From the NCBI RefSeq assembly GCF_003259175.1, contig NZ_QGOK01000013.1:62001-126000 (forward strand): 64,000 bases of DNA, in the 5' to 3' direction. Shown piece after piece: positions 35,965-44,622 of the stretch. The DNA is from Marinomonas shanghaiensis. GTDB taxonomy: Bacteria; Pseudomonadota; Gammaproteobacteria; Pseudomonadales; Marinomonadaceae. The first letter of the stretch is position 1, and the number at the start of each line of letters is the position of its first letter. Under the pieces are notes generated by a model that saw only the letters and a program-made list of their open reading frames with translations, ran no database searches and was not told where the DNA came from. A program made the translations under genes and the position numbers.

Positions 35965-36483
35965 TTATTCTCCCATATTGAGTGATTTTTCGATGTCGTC
36001 TACAGGCGCTTCATTGGCTGGCGTTTTGATGACATCAATCAAATTTAAAATAGCGTACAAAATCAACAACACACCGCACACGGGTAAGGCTGCATAAAAA
36101 CTCGACATCGGCAGTTGTAATACCGCCGTGAGCTGTTTTGATGAAATTTGCATGCTATGTAAGCCGCCGATGATCAGCACGTAGACGCTAAAAATAATAA
36201 AACTGATCGGCACCAGTAGCTTAAGGAATGTGCGAAACCTACCGCGCGAAAGATCGCGCAGTAGGTCAATGGCCATATGGGAACCACGACCAGCAGAATA
36301 AGCGGCTCCTAACAGAGACAACCAGACCAATCCCAGTCGCAACAACTCTTCGGTATAGGTGGAAGGGTCGTTAAATACGTAGCGACTGATCACCTGCCAG
36401 CACAGTACACCGACCATGCTGAGCAGTAAGAGTGAGCAGCTTGTCCCTAAAAATATATCTAGGAAACGTCTTATGGTTGGCAT
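35965..36483 (-). CDS. TRAP transporter small permease (DctQ)
   Basis: A 172-residue four-helix DctQ subunit (VISRYVFNDPSTYTEELLRLGLVWLSLLGAAYSAGRGSHMAID, a well-conserved TRAP-Q signature). Its start overlaps the last base of the DctP stop. It pairs with the large permease and the periplasmic binding protein. Confidence 0.92.
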   Translation of the reverse strand: MPTIRRFLDIFLGTSCSLLLLSMVGVLCWQVISRYVFNDPSTYTEELLRLGLVWLSLLGAAYSAGRGSHMAIDLLRDLSRGRFRTFLKLLVPISFIIFSVYVLIIGGLHSMQISSKQLTAVLQLPMSSFYAALPVCGVLLILYAILNLIDVIKTPANEAPVDDIEKSLNMGE

Positions 36484-37469
36484 TACTTTGGCTCCGCTTG
36501 TTGGCGAATCGCTTCGTAGACTTGGTATTTTTCAGGCTCAGATTTGAGCTCGTCGTACATAGGCTGAACGGCGGCTTGGAATTCGCTGATATCTGGATAA
36601 TAAAAAGTCACACCAAATTGTTTTTCACTGGTTTCTTTGGCGTCATTGACGGCTTGTGCCCACGCTTGTTTATGAAACTCGGTGGATTCTTTTGCGGCTT
36701 CTCGCACGGCTTGTTGCTGGTTTGGGCTCAAACGCTGCATGGTTGCACTAGAAATCAAAAGTATATCTGGCACCCGCGAGTGTAGGTCGTAGGAGAAATG
36801 TTTAGCGACTTCCGCATGACGGGCAATGGTTAAGGCAAATTCGTTGTTTTCCGCCCCGTCTAATACGCCTTGTTGAATTGACGAATAGACGTCGGCTTGC
36901 CCCATGGCGATAGGCGAGCCTCCCAACATTTTGACCATTTTAATGGAGGTCGGACTTTGCATAACGCGGATTTTTAGACCCTTAAGGTCATCCACACTAC
37001 GGATGATTTTCTCGGACGTATAAAAGCTGCGTGCGCCGCTGTCGTAATAGGTTAACCCTAAAATGCCTTGGTCTTTTGAAGATTCATAAATAGGGGTGGT
37101 AATGTCTTGATTGTCCATGACTTTGTAAAAGTGCGCTTGGCTGTCAAATAAATAAGGCATAGAGAAAACGCCGTACACTGGTGCGAAACTTTCCATGAGG
37201 CCACCACTGACCTTGGTTATATCCAACAACCCCGCTTGCAGTAACTCGACCATTTCCCGCTCTCCGCCGAGTTGGCTGTCAGGAAAGAAGGTGATGGTCA
37301 CATCGCCTTGGGTTTTTTGATCGACCAATTCAGCAAATTTTTTCATCGCTTCAACGGTTGGAGTGGCGTTGCTGGCATAACCGAAGCGCAAATTTTCCGC
37401 GTAGGCTGATACAGACGTTATGCTCAAGCCAATAAGGGTTAATGCGGTACTAAGGCGTTTAAGTTTCAT
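36483..37469 (-). CDS. TRAP transporter substrate-binding protein (DctP)
   Basis: A 328-residue periplasmic protein with a classical signal peptide (MKLKRLSTALTLIGLSITSV, cleavage after AYA). Typical DctP features are FFPDSQLGGEREMVELLQAG, the conserved arginine in LKGLKIRVMQSP that binds substrate carboxylate, and GVLDGAENNEFAL. A carboxylated ligand is therefore expected, fitting an unsaturated uronyl-rhamnose. The GH105 gene lies 68 bases upstream in the same operon. Confidence 0.92.
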   Translation of the reverse strand: MKLKRLSTALTLIGLSITSVSAYAENLRFGYASNATPTVEAMKKFAELVDQKTQGDVTITFFPDSQLGGEREMVELLQAGLLDITKVSGGLMESFAPVYGVFSMPYLFDSQAHFYKVMDNQDITTPIYESSKDQGILGLTYYDSGARSFYTSEKIIRSVDDLKGLKIRVMQSPTSIKMVKMLGGSPIAMGQADVYSSIQQGVLDGAENNEFALTIARHAEVAKHFSYDLHSRVPDILLISSATMQRLSPNQQQAVREAAKESTEFHKQAWAQAVNDAKETSEKQFGVTFYYPDISEFQAAVQPMYDELKSEPEKYQVYEAIRQQAEPK

Positions 37470-37537
37470 TTTCTTATCCTTTTTATCTTTATTGTCGTTT
37501 TAAGAAATAGAGGGTTCATTTTTTCTCTAGCGGATTG

Positions 37538-38662
37538 CTAGATGTAGCGACGTAAATATTCGCTAAGACACAAAATCGCCATGGCTTGCCCATAAGGCAT
37601 GGCGGTGATTTTGATGTTTTTGTAATACTCTAGATCGTTACCCATGGCGGTACCAAACGAGGTGTTTTGCAGTTCGCCTCGCTCGTCTATGTTGTTACAA
37701 ACGGCTTTGATGGCCTTTTCAGCCACAGGCAAATAGTCTTTTGATAGGTAGCGTTTACGCACGGCTTTTAAGATGCCATAGGCAAATCCGGCCGACGCGG
37801 AAGCTTCTAGATAGGTGCTGCTGTCATTCAGTAAGGTGTGCCAAAGGCCGTCGCGGTGTTGCCGTTCGCTCAGGGCTTTCACTTGTCGTTCCAGCGTAGA
37901 CAGTAAGAAGCGACGAATTGGGTCGTTCTCGGTCAAATCTAATAGCTCGATGAATTCTGGAATGACGATCGTGATCCAGCTGTTACCGCGAGCCCACAAG
38001 GCTTTGGCAAAGTTGTGGTTGCCTTCAAAGGTCCAACCGTGAAACCACAGACCACTTTGGGTGTCCATCAGGTATTGAATGTGGGTCAAAAACTGGTATT
38101 TCGCTTCTTCGACGTATTCGGGCTTATTGAGCAATTTACCGATTTTAGCGAGAGGTAAAACACTCATCATTAAGGTGTCGTCCCACATTTGATTGTGGTT
38201 CACGCTGTTGTAAACGATGTGCTGCAAGCCGCCTTCTTGTACGCGTGGCATGTCGTACATTACCCATTCAGCCCATTCTTCTAGATACGGAATCCAAGAT
38301 TCTTTTGGTGTCCGTTCATGCAAACACGCTAACGTTAAAAAGGGGGCGACAGTATTGATGTTTTTGGTGGGCGTACCTTCGCTAAGACGTTGCTCGAACC
38401 AGTCGTGAATGATGTTTAATGTTTTGGGATCATTGGTGGTTTGCCAGTATTTGAACAAGCCATATAGACCTATTCCATGAGTCCACTCCCAGCCAGCCCA
38501 GCCTTTGGTATCGATGACACGACCATCTTCAAGGCGCAGCAAAAAATCGCCAGTAGTATCTTCAATGTTGATAAGATTGTCGGTGAGTCGCTCGATCAGT
38601 TCTATGGTACGTGCCTTTGGCATGACATAGGTTGGTTGACTTAATAATGTGTGCATTTTCAA
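37538..38662 (-). CDS. GH105 unsaturated rhamnogalacturonyl/uronyl hydrolase
   Basis: A 374-residue glycoside hydrolase family 105 enzyme ((alpha/alpha)6 barrel; YteR/YesR type), which hydrates the 4,5-double bond of an unsaturated uronate and so releases it from rhamnose. Catalytic aspartate candidate is D162 in QMWDDTLMM; substrate-binding residues appear in GLWFHGW and WARGNSW. It has no signal peptide, so it is cytoplasmic and must act on an imported disaccharide, presumably via the TRAP system encoded downstream. GH105 members act on rhamnogalacturonan or, in marine bacteria, ulvan fragments; sequence alone does not decide. Confidence 0.92.
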   Translation of the reverse strand: MKMHTLLSQPTYVMPKARTIELIERLTDNLINIEDTTGDFLLRLEDGRVIDTKGWAGWEWTHGIGLYGLFKYWQTTNDPKTLNIIHDWFEQRLSEGTPTKNINTVAPFLTLACLHERTPKESWIPYLEEWAEWVMYDMPRVQEGGLQHIVYNSVNHNQMWDDTLMMSVLPLAKIGKLLNKPEYVEEAKYQFLTHIQYLMDTQSGLWFHGWTFEGNHNFAKALWARGNSWITIVIPEFIELLDLTENDPIRRFLLSTLERQVKALSERQHRDGLWHTLLNDSSTYLEASASAGFAYGILKAVRKRYLSKDYLPVAEKAIKAVCNNIDERGELQNTSFGTAMGNDLEYYKNIKITAMPYGQAMAILCLSEYLRRYI

Positions 38663-38732
38663 TCCTTTTATTATTTTAATAACTGAGCTGAATATAAAGT
38701 ATAAGAGCGCTAGCTGAAATAGTAGTTTAAAT

Positions 38733-38762
38733 TTTTATTAAAATGGTATTTTTTTAATAAAA
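38733..38762. promoter_or_regulatory. Palindrome upstream of GH105 operon
   Basis: TTTTATTAAAA (38733-38743) and TTTTAATAAAA (38752-38762) form a perfect 11-bp inverted repeat about 70-100 bases upstream of the GH105 start, in the likely promoter. It may be an operator, but AT-rich palindromes occur by chance, so this is tentative. It does not resemble the candidate RhaR site at 42533-42596. Confidence 0.35.
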
Positions 38763-38787
38763 CGTTGTTTCTAAATTTAATTTTGCC

Positions 38788-38822
38788 AAAAAAATATAGC
38801 CTCTTTTAAAGCTATATTTTTT
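38788..38822 (-). terminator. Terminator of the rhaDI operon
   Basis: AAAAAATATAGC pairs with GCTATATTTTTT around a ten-base loop; on the minus strand the stem ends in a T-run, as expected for rho-independent termination after rhaI, whose stop is about 105 bases upstream. Confidence 0.7.
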
Positions 38823-38880
38823 AATCTCTTCAGATGTCATTTAAAAGTATGCCGACAACAAGCTCATCACGATAAATTAC

Positions 38881-38913
38881 GTTTTGTCGGGCTAAAGCCG
38901 CGACCTACAAAAC
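38881..38913. repeat. REP-like palindromic repeat, copy 2
   Basis: GTTTTGT and ACAAAAC flank a GTCGGGCT-AA-AGCCGCGAC stem with one bulged base. The minus strand reads GTAGGTCGCGGCTTTAGCC followed by CGAC, the standard form of a REP-type intergenic repeat. It lies in the rhaI 3' untranslated region, 14 bases after the stop, where it could stabilise the mRNA. A degraded copy is at 13954-13977. Confidence 0.65.
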
Positions 38914-38926
38914 TTGTCTATCTTTA

Positions 38927-40219
38927 CTAGACAATCCCAGAGCCCGTTTTATTCGGATCTGCAGGACGAGCCTTGGCGACGGCGGCACGATAGCCACTTG
39001 CTCGGTAACAGCTCACTGGATCGATGGCACCGCCGGCCTGTAAGCGCGCCATTTGCAATATGGGCTCTACATCCATGTTGTACGCTTGTTTTAAGCTGGC
39101 TTGCGCCATCATGGCGTCGTTTGCTTCTTGGTATTGTGTTAACGCGTTGCGATCGACTAGTAAGCTTTTCACGAAAGCACGTTGTACTTCCGCTGCGCTG
39201 TACATCAAACTTTCCACTGGGTCGGTGACGTTGTGGGATTGATCCAACATGTAGAAGGGACGGTAAGACGGATCTTGTGCGCGTATATCGGTTAATTCGT
39301 TAAAAATTAGGAATAATTGATAAGGATTTATCGAGCCGCTGTCCAAATCATCGTCGCCGTATTTACTGTCGTTGAAATGGAATCCGCCCAGCTTGCCGAA
39401 TTGCGCAAGACGGCTGACGATCATTTCGATGTTGACGTTCGGCGCATGATGGCCCAAATCCACGAGAGACAAACAACGCTCGCCTGTTTCTTTAGCCGCA
39501 AGGTAGCTGCTGCCCCAGTCTTGAATCACAGTTGAGTAGAAAGCAGGTTCAAAGATTTTGTGTTCCAGCAGCATGTTCCAATCGTCTGGCAGGCTGTTGT
39601 AAACGGCTTTGATGCTGTCTAAATAATTGCTGAAGCTGTTTTTAAAGTGTTGTTGGCCGGGGAAGTTGGAGCCATCGCCCACCCAAACGGTGAGGGCTTT
39701 TGATCCGAGCTTTTGGCCTAATTCCACCACGTCGATATTATGAGCAATAGCTTGTTCGCGCACGGCTTTGTTGGTGTGCGTCAAACTGCCGAATTTGTAC
39801 GATTCTTCCTGACCGATTTGATCTTGGAATGTGTTGGAATTCATTGCGTCAAAATGCAAACCGTATTGCTCAGCGTATTGGCGTAGCTCGCTTGGATCTT
39901 TTGGTCTGTCCCAAGGAATATGCAGAGAAACGGCTGGAGTGGCTTGTGATAGCTGTTGAATAACCGAACAATCGTCAAGTTTTTCGAAGATATTGCGCGG
40001 CTCGCCTTTGCCTGGAAAACGGGCGAAACGCGTACCACCTGTGCCCACTCCCCAAGAGGGAACGGCGACGGTAAATTGCTTAGCTTGCTCTAAAATAGTG
40101 TCAATTTTGATGCCGGAGCGATCCAATTTTTTCGCCAGTGCATGGTAGTCACTAGTGACCGCGGCTTCTTGCTTGGCGTTTTGCTCTTGTAGCAAATTTT
40201 GATCAATGAGTTGTTTCAT
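38927..40219 (-). CDS. rhaI: L-rhamnose isomerase (rhizobial/Pseudomonas stutzeri type)
   Basis: A 430-residue TIM-barrel isomerase turning L-rhamnose into L-rhamnulose. It resembles RhaI of Rhizobium and the P. stutzeri enzyme rather than E. coli RhaA. Metal-binding motifs are seen in WVGDGSNFPGQ, LLEHKIFEPAFY, LVDLGHHAPNVNIEMIVSRL and FHFNDSKYGDDDLDSGSINPYQLF. It is the second gene of the rhaD-rhaI operon, 86 bases after rhaD. The ATG at 40219 is a normal start. Confidence 0.93.
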   Translation of the reverse strand: MKQLIDQNLLQEQNAKQEAAVTSDYHALAKKLDRSGIKIDTILEQAKQFTVAVPSWGVGTGGTRFARFPGKGEPRNIFEKLDDCSVIQQLSQATPAVSLHIPWDRPKDPSELRQYAEQYGLHFDAMNSNTFQDQIGQEESYKFGSLTHTNKAVREQAIAHNIDVVELGQKLGSKALTVWVGDGSNFPGQQHFKNSFSNYLDSIKAVYNSLPDDWNMLLEHKIFEPAFYSTVIQDWGSSYLAAKETGERCLSLVDLGHHAPNVNIEMIVSRLAQFGKLGGFHFNDSKYGDDDLDSGSINPYQLFLIFNELTDIRAQDPSYRPFYMLDQSHNVTDPVESLMYSAAEVQRAFVKSLLVDRNALTQYQEANDAMMAQASLKQAYNMDVEPILQMARLQAGGAIDPVSCYRASGYRAAVAKARPADPNKTGSGIV

Positions 40220-40305
40220 GGTGATTCCTTTTATTGTTCTTTTAATCGAGACCTTTGCGACGACGATAGCGCCTGCAAAGGTCTTTGAGTAAATATCTAC
40301 CGTCG

Positions 40306-42396
40306 TTAGCGAGTAAACGACGGTGCGTGACCCGCATCGACATTCAGAATATTTCCCGTCGATTTAGAGGAGGCCTCTGACGCAAAGAAGTAAATGGCTT
40401 CCGCAATGTCTTCAGGGAATACATTTAGCTTCAGCATGCTGCGCTGGCGATAGTGTTCTTCTAAATCATCGGTCGACAGTTTGTACGCACTGGCTCTTTC
40501 TTCTTTCCATTTGCCAGTCCAGATTTTTGAACCACGTAAAACCGCATCTGGGTTAACCACGTTTGAACGAATGCCAAGCGGTGCGCCTTCTAGGGCAACG
40601 CAGCGAGCAAGCTGGATTTCAGCGGCTTTTGCGACGCAATAGGCGCTGGCGTTGGCGCTGGCAACCAAGCCATTTTTACTGGCGATAAACACCATGTTGC
40701 CACCCATGTTCTGTTGTTTTAGCAGACTAAAGGCTTCACGAGCAACCAGGAAGTAACCTGTTGATAAGATGCTTTGGTTTTTATTCCATAGAGCAAGAGA
40801 GGTTTCTTCTAATGGCGCGGAAGAGGCTATACCAGCGTTGGAAACAACAATATCCAAACCGCCAAAGGCCACTGCGCAATGCTTCACCGCGCGGATGACA
40901 TCGTCTTCATTGGTCACATCCATTTTGATGCTAGACGCGCAATCTTTGCCAAACTCACTGTTCATATTCGCCTGAGCAGTTTGCAGAGCGTCTTCATCTA
41001 TGTCCATCAATACGATGTTGGCGCCTTCTTTAGCGAGACGTTTAGCGGTAGCAAGGCCTATGCCGCCAGCCGCGCCAGTAACCAAGGCGATATGACCCGC
41101 TAAGGATTTGGGTTTTGGCATACGTTGCAGTTTGGCTTCTTCTAATAGCCAATATTCAATGTCGAAGGCTTCTTGCTCCGGTAGGCCGACGTATTCGCTG
41201 ACGCTGTCTGCGCCGCGCATGACATTGATGGCGTTTACGTAGAATTCCCCTGCAATACGAGCGGTGGCTTTGTCTTTGGCAAAAGACAGCATACCCACCC
41301 CTGGGATCAAGTAAATGACGGGATTTGGATCGCGCATTGCTGGGCTGTTATCGCGTTTGCAGCGGTTGTAGTAACCCGCGTAATCTTCACGGTATTCTGC
41401 AAGGCTTTGGTCCAATGATTCGATTACTTCATCAAGGTTGTCAGTTTCTGGATTGTAATTGACCACAAAAGGGCGAATCTTAGTGCGCAAGAAATGGTCT
41501 GGGCAGGAGGTACCCAGTTTTGCAAGACGATCTAGATCTTTAGAGTTAACGAACTGCAATACTTCGTCGGACGCATTAAAGTGACCAATTTGACGTTGTT
41601 TCTCGCTGGTTTTACCACGAATCAGTGGCATTAAGCTTGAAACCACTTGTTGGCGTTTGTCGTCCGGTAATGTGTTAAATCGCTCACCACCAAAGGCGGC
41701 TTTGCCAGCACTTTGTTCTTCTAACCAAGTTTGTGCTTTGTTAATAATATTCAGTGAGTTGAGGTAGCAGTCTTTGTTGTCATTAGCCCAGGTAAAAAGA
41801 CCATGGCTTTCCAGTACGACGCCCTTTAAATGCGGATTTTCGGTGGCGATTTTATGCAAATCCATGCCTAACTGAAAACCTGGTCGACGCCATGGAAGCC
41901 AGCCAATCTCGCCATTAAAAATGTCTTGTGTGAGCTGTTTGCTGTTTTTGCTTGCTGCGATCGCGATCACGGCATCTGGATGAAGATGATCGACGTGAAG
42001 ATAAGGCAAATAGGCATGAAGTGGCGTATCGATGCTGGCGGCGCGGGAGTTTAGATTGTAAGTACAATGCGGAAGGTAAGCGACCATCTCATCTTCAAAC
42101 TCAAGTCCGCGATACAGTGGTAAAAGCTGATTCAATTTGTCCATATAAAGAGTGGAAAAGCCATCCAGTCCCATTGAACCAATATCGCCACCAGAACCTT
42201 TTACCCATAATACGGTGGTTTTTTCACCCGTGAGAGGGTCCTTCATTTGCAGTTTTGCTGAGGTATTGCCGCCGCCGTAGTTGGTAACGCGCATGTCAGA
42301 ACCAAGCAAGTTTGATCGATATTGCAATAATTCAGCTTCACTTAGAAGAGACGCATCCGCGTCATTCCAAAGAGTAGGGAGTAAGTTAGTAGACAT
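40306..42396 (-). CDS. rhaD: Bifunctional rhamnulose-1-phosphate aldolase / lactaldehyde dehydrogenase
   Basis: A 696-residue fusion. Residues about 1-400 form a class II aldolase with zinc histidines visible in HAYLPYLHVDHLHPDAV and ESHGLFTW. Residues about 430-696 form a short-chain dehydrogenase with TGAAGGIG nucleotide loop, NAGIASSAP and the YCVAKAA Tyr-x3-Lys pair. It cleaves L-rhamnulose-1-phosphate to DHAP and L-lactaldehyde; the second domain is thought to oxidise the lactaldehyde to lactate. This is the known rhizobial RhaD architecture. It is first in its operon and divergent from rhaR. Confidence 0.93.
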   Translation of the reverse strand: MSTNLLPTLWNDADASLLSEAELLQYRSNLLGSDMRVTNYGGGNTSAKLQMKDPLTGEKTTVLWVKGSGGDIGSMGLDGFSTLYMDKLNQLLPLYRGLEFEDEMVAYLPHCTYNLNSRAASIDTPLHAYLPYLHVDHLHPDAVIAIAASKNSKQLTQDIFNGEIGWLPWRRPGFQLGMDLHKIATENPHLKGVVLESHGLFTWANDNKDCYLNSLNIINKAQTWLEEQSAGKAAFGGERFNTLPDDKRQQVVSSLMPLIRGKTSEKQRQIGHFNASDEVLQFVNSKDLDRLAKLGTSCPDHFLRTKIRPFVVNYNPETDNLDEVIESLDQSLAEYREDYAGYYNRCKRDNSPAMRDPNPVIYLIPGVGMLSFAKDKATARIAGEFYVNAINVMRGADSVSEYVGLPEQEAFDIEYWLLEEAKLQRMPKPKSLAGHIALVTGAAGGIGLATAKRLAKEGANIVLMDIDEDALQTAQANMNSEFGKDCASSIKMDVTNEDDVIRAVKHCAVAFGGLDIVVSNAGIASSAPLEETSLALWNKNQSILSTGYFLVAREAFSLLKQQNMGGNMVFIASKNGLVASANASAYCVAKAAEIQLARCVALEGAPLGIRSNVVNPDAVLRGSKIWTGKWKEERASAYKLSTDDLEEHYRQRSMLKLNVFPEDIAEAIYFFASEASSKSTGNILNVDAGHAPSFTR

Positions 42397-42532
42397 CGTT
42401 TAACCTCAAGTATTGCCTATTTAATAGCGTAAAACTTTGTTTCATGGCTATTTAATAAAGACTTAAATTTATTTTTGTTATGCACAACCAGCGGGTTAGA
42501 ATGATCGATAACCTTCATACTAAAACAAAAAT

Positions 42533-42596
42533 AATCATTTTCAAGCATTTTTTATCTTTTTCGATGGTTTGTGATTAATAGTGCTTGATAATGATT
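42533..42596. promoter_or_regulatory. Inverted repeat between rhaD and rhaR, probable RhaR operator
   Basis: AATCATTTTCAAGCA (42533-42547) and TGCTTGATAATGATT (42582-42596) are reverse complements with a single mismatch, separated by 34 bases, in the divergent rhaD/rhaR promoter region. Such paired half-sites suit a DeoR-family repressor acting on both promoters. Confidence 0.6.
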
Positions 42597-42630
42597 GAAA
42601 ATTAATTATATTGAATATCGAGGATGATCG

Positions 42631-43413
42631 ATGCACGAAATTGAAAGGCACAGAGTGATCCTGTCAGAAGTCGAGACTCGACCTATTGTGACAGTAGCGC
42701 ATTTAGTGGATGTATTAGGTGCGTCTGAAGCCACAATACGAAGAGACATTGGTTTTTTGGACAAAGAGGGAAAACTGCGTCGTGTACGGGGTGGGGCGGA
42801 AGCCATCAATCCACCGTCTGATGCCAGTTTGTTGGGGCGACCTTACTCCGTCAATCAGACGATTAATACGGATGTAAAGCGAGGTATAGCCAAAGCCGCA
42901 GTGGATTTATTATCGGACAATATGTCGATCATGATCAGCGGTGGTACAACCACATCGGCTATGTCTGAGTACATGCGTGGCTTAAAGCTACAAGTCCTGA
43001 CTAACTCCTTCTCTATTGCCGATCAATTGATCAAAAAGAGCAAGTGCAGCGTGACCGTGCCGAGCGGCAAAATTCATCGGGAGCAGAACATTATATTGAG
43101 TCCGTTCCCGAATGATATTGCTAATCACACTTACGCTGACATTCTTTTTATCGGTGCATACGGGGTAAATTCTCACGGTGTGATGGAGACAGATCCTCAG
43201 ATCGTACAAGCGGTAATGAAACTGATAAATCGAGCCGATCAGCGGGTGCTTTTGGTTGATAGTACAAAGTTTCAAAACCGATCAAGTATGATCATTTGTC
43301 CTTTGTCGCAGATAGACATCGTCATTACGGACGATGGAATAGATAACAAGAGTAAAGAAGTGATTAAGTCGGCAGGGTGTCGTTTGATCATAGTGGAAAA
43401 ACAAAAACAATAA
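42631..43413 (+). CDS. rhaR: DeoR-family rhamnose regulator
   Basis: A 260-residue DeoR-type repressor: N-terminal HTH (VTVAHLVDVLGASEATIRRDIGFLDKEGKLRRVRGGAE) and a sugar-phosphate-isomerase-like sensor domain (SIMISGGTTTSAMSEYM, ADILFIGAYGVN). It corresponds in position and family to rhizobial RhaR. The start at 42631 follows GAGGATG. It is first in the rightward rhaR-S-T-P-Q-UK operon, 62 bases ahead of rhaS. Confidence 0.9.
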   Translation: MHEIERHRVILSEVETRPIVTVAHLVDVLGASEATIRRDIGFLDKEGKLRRVRGGAEAINPPSDASLLGRPYSVNQTINTDVKRGIAKAAVDLLSDNMSIMISGGTTTSAMSEYMRGLKLQVLTNSFSIADQLIKKSKCSVTVPSGKIHREQNIILSPFPNDIANHTYADILFIGAYGVNSHGVMETDPQIVQAVMKLINRADQRVLLVDSTKFQNRSSMIICPLSQIDIVITDDGIDNKSKEVIKSAGCRLIIVEKQKQ

Positions 43414-43475
43414 ACCGCGTCTCGGATAAGACAACATCTCGTTGTGTGATGATGAGCGCGCTCTTGGAGATAATT

Positions 43476-44471
43476 ATGAAAAATAAACTCATCACAGCTT
43501 GTGTGTTGGCGTCTGCCACTTTGTTTGCTTCTGGTGCCTATGCCGCGGAGCAGGTTCGCGTCGCGTTGTTGGTAAAGGCTTTGGGGATTGGTTTTTTTGA
43601 AGCAGCGTACCGCGGTGCAGAAGAAGCCAAGAAAGAGCTCGGTGACGTAGAGATTATTTACACAGGCCCTACATCAACCACAGCAGAAGGCCAGATTGAG
43701 ATCATCAATTCATTGATTGCACAGCGTGTTGATGCCATCGCCGTGTCTGCCAATGACGCGGATGCCTTGGTTCCTGCTTTGAAAAAAGCACAACAGCGTG
43801 GTATTAAAGTGATTTCTTGGGACTCTGGTGTTGGCAAAGAAGGCCGCCAAATTCACTTAAACCCTTCTAGTAACAGCCTAATTGGCGAAATGAACGTCCA
43901 GCTTGCTGCGGATGCCATTAAAGCCAAAGGCAAAACCTCCGGTACGTTTGCCATCCTGAGCGCAACACCAACCTCAACCAACCAAAATATTTGGATTGGT
44001 GAGATGAAAAAATCTCTTAGCCAATTCCCTAATCTAAAACTTGTCGATACTGTCTATGGTGATGACCTTGCGGATAAGAGCTTCCGTGAAGCGACCGCTT
44101 TGATCAAAAATCATCCCGATCTAGATGTCATCGTGGCACCAACTACCGTTGGCATTCTGGCGGCAGCACAAGCCGTAAGTGATTTGGGCTTAACGGGCAA
44201 AGTCTATGTGACCGGTTTGGGTCTGCCTTCTGAATTAGCGGGTCATGTGCACAGTGGTGCGATTCATAGTTTTGCTATCTGGAACCCAATAGACCTTGGT
44301 TACTCAGCAACTATGTTGGCTTACAACCTTGTTAAAGGCAAAGGTACAAAAACTGAAGTCCCAATGGGCCGCATGGGGACACTGACATTGGATGAGAATG
44401 GTGACGGCGCCATGGCGAAACCCTTTGTTTATGATGAGTCCAACGTCGACGAATTCTCTTCCATTTTTTAG
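43476..44471 (+). CDS. rhaS: Rhamnose ABC transporter substrate-binding protein
   Basis: A 331-residue periplasmic sugar-binding protein (RbsB-like, family 2) with signal peptide MKNKLITACVLASATLFASG and cleavage after AYA. Conserved parts are GIGFFEAAYRGAEEAKKELG, DAIAVSANDADALVPALKKA and GIKVISWDSGV. The ATG at 43476 after TTGGAGA is used; a longer frame overlaps rhaR. An inverted-repeat-rich spacer follows it, which probably permits higher expression of this subunit than of the ATPase. Confidence 0.92.
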   Translation: MKNKLITACVLASATLFASGAYAAEQVRVALLVKALGIGFFEAAYRGAEEAKKELGDVEIIYTGPTSTTAEGQIEIINSLIAQRVDAIAVSANDADALVPALKKAQQRGIKVISWDSGVGKEGRQIHLNPSSNSLIGEMNVQLAADAIKAKGKTSGTFAILSATPTSTNQNIWIGEMKKSLSQFPNLKLVDTVYGDDLADKSFREATALIKNHPDLDVIVAPTTVGILAAAQAVSDLGLTGKVYVTGLGLPSELAGHVHSGAIHSFAIWNPIDLGYSATMLAYNLVKGKGTKTEVPMGRMGTLTLDENGDGAMAKPFVYDESNVDEFSSIF

Positions 44472-44487
44472 TGGCTATTAACCGCCT

Positions 44488-44568
44488 CCCAACCTCCCTT
44501 AGTAGGGAAAGGTACTAAGAGCTTTTGTTCCCTCCTCTTGTGTTTTTGAAGGGGAGGGTTAGGTTGGG
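44488..44568 (+). repeat. Nested inverted repeats between rhaS and rhaT
   Basis: CCCAACCT (44488-44495) pairs with AGGTTGGG (44561-44568). Inside it lie CCC-TTAGTA-GGG (44496-44507) and CCCTCCTC (44530-44537) with GGGGAGGG (44551-44558). The cruciform-like element occupies most of the 151-base gap. It could be an mRNA-stabilising or attenuating structure giving surplus binding protein, or an intergenic repeat of the genome. Confidence 0.55.
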
Positions 44569-44622
44569 CGTTCACTCGTTCAATAATTTCATAATGAATC
44601 AATAACAATAAGAGCTGCCGTT

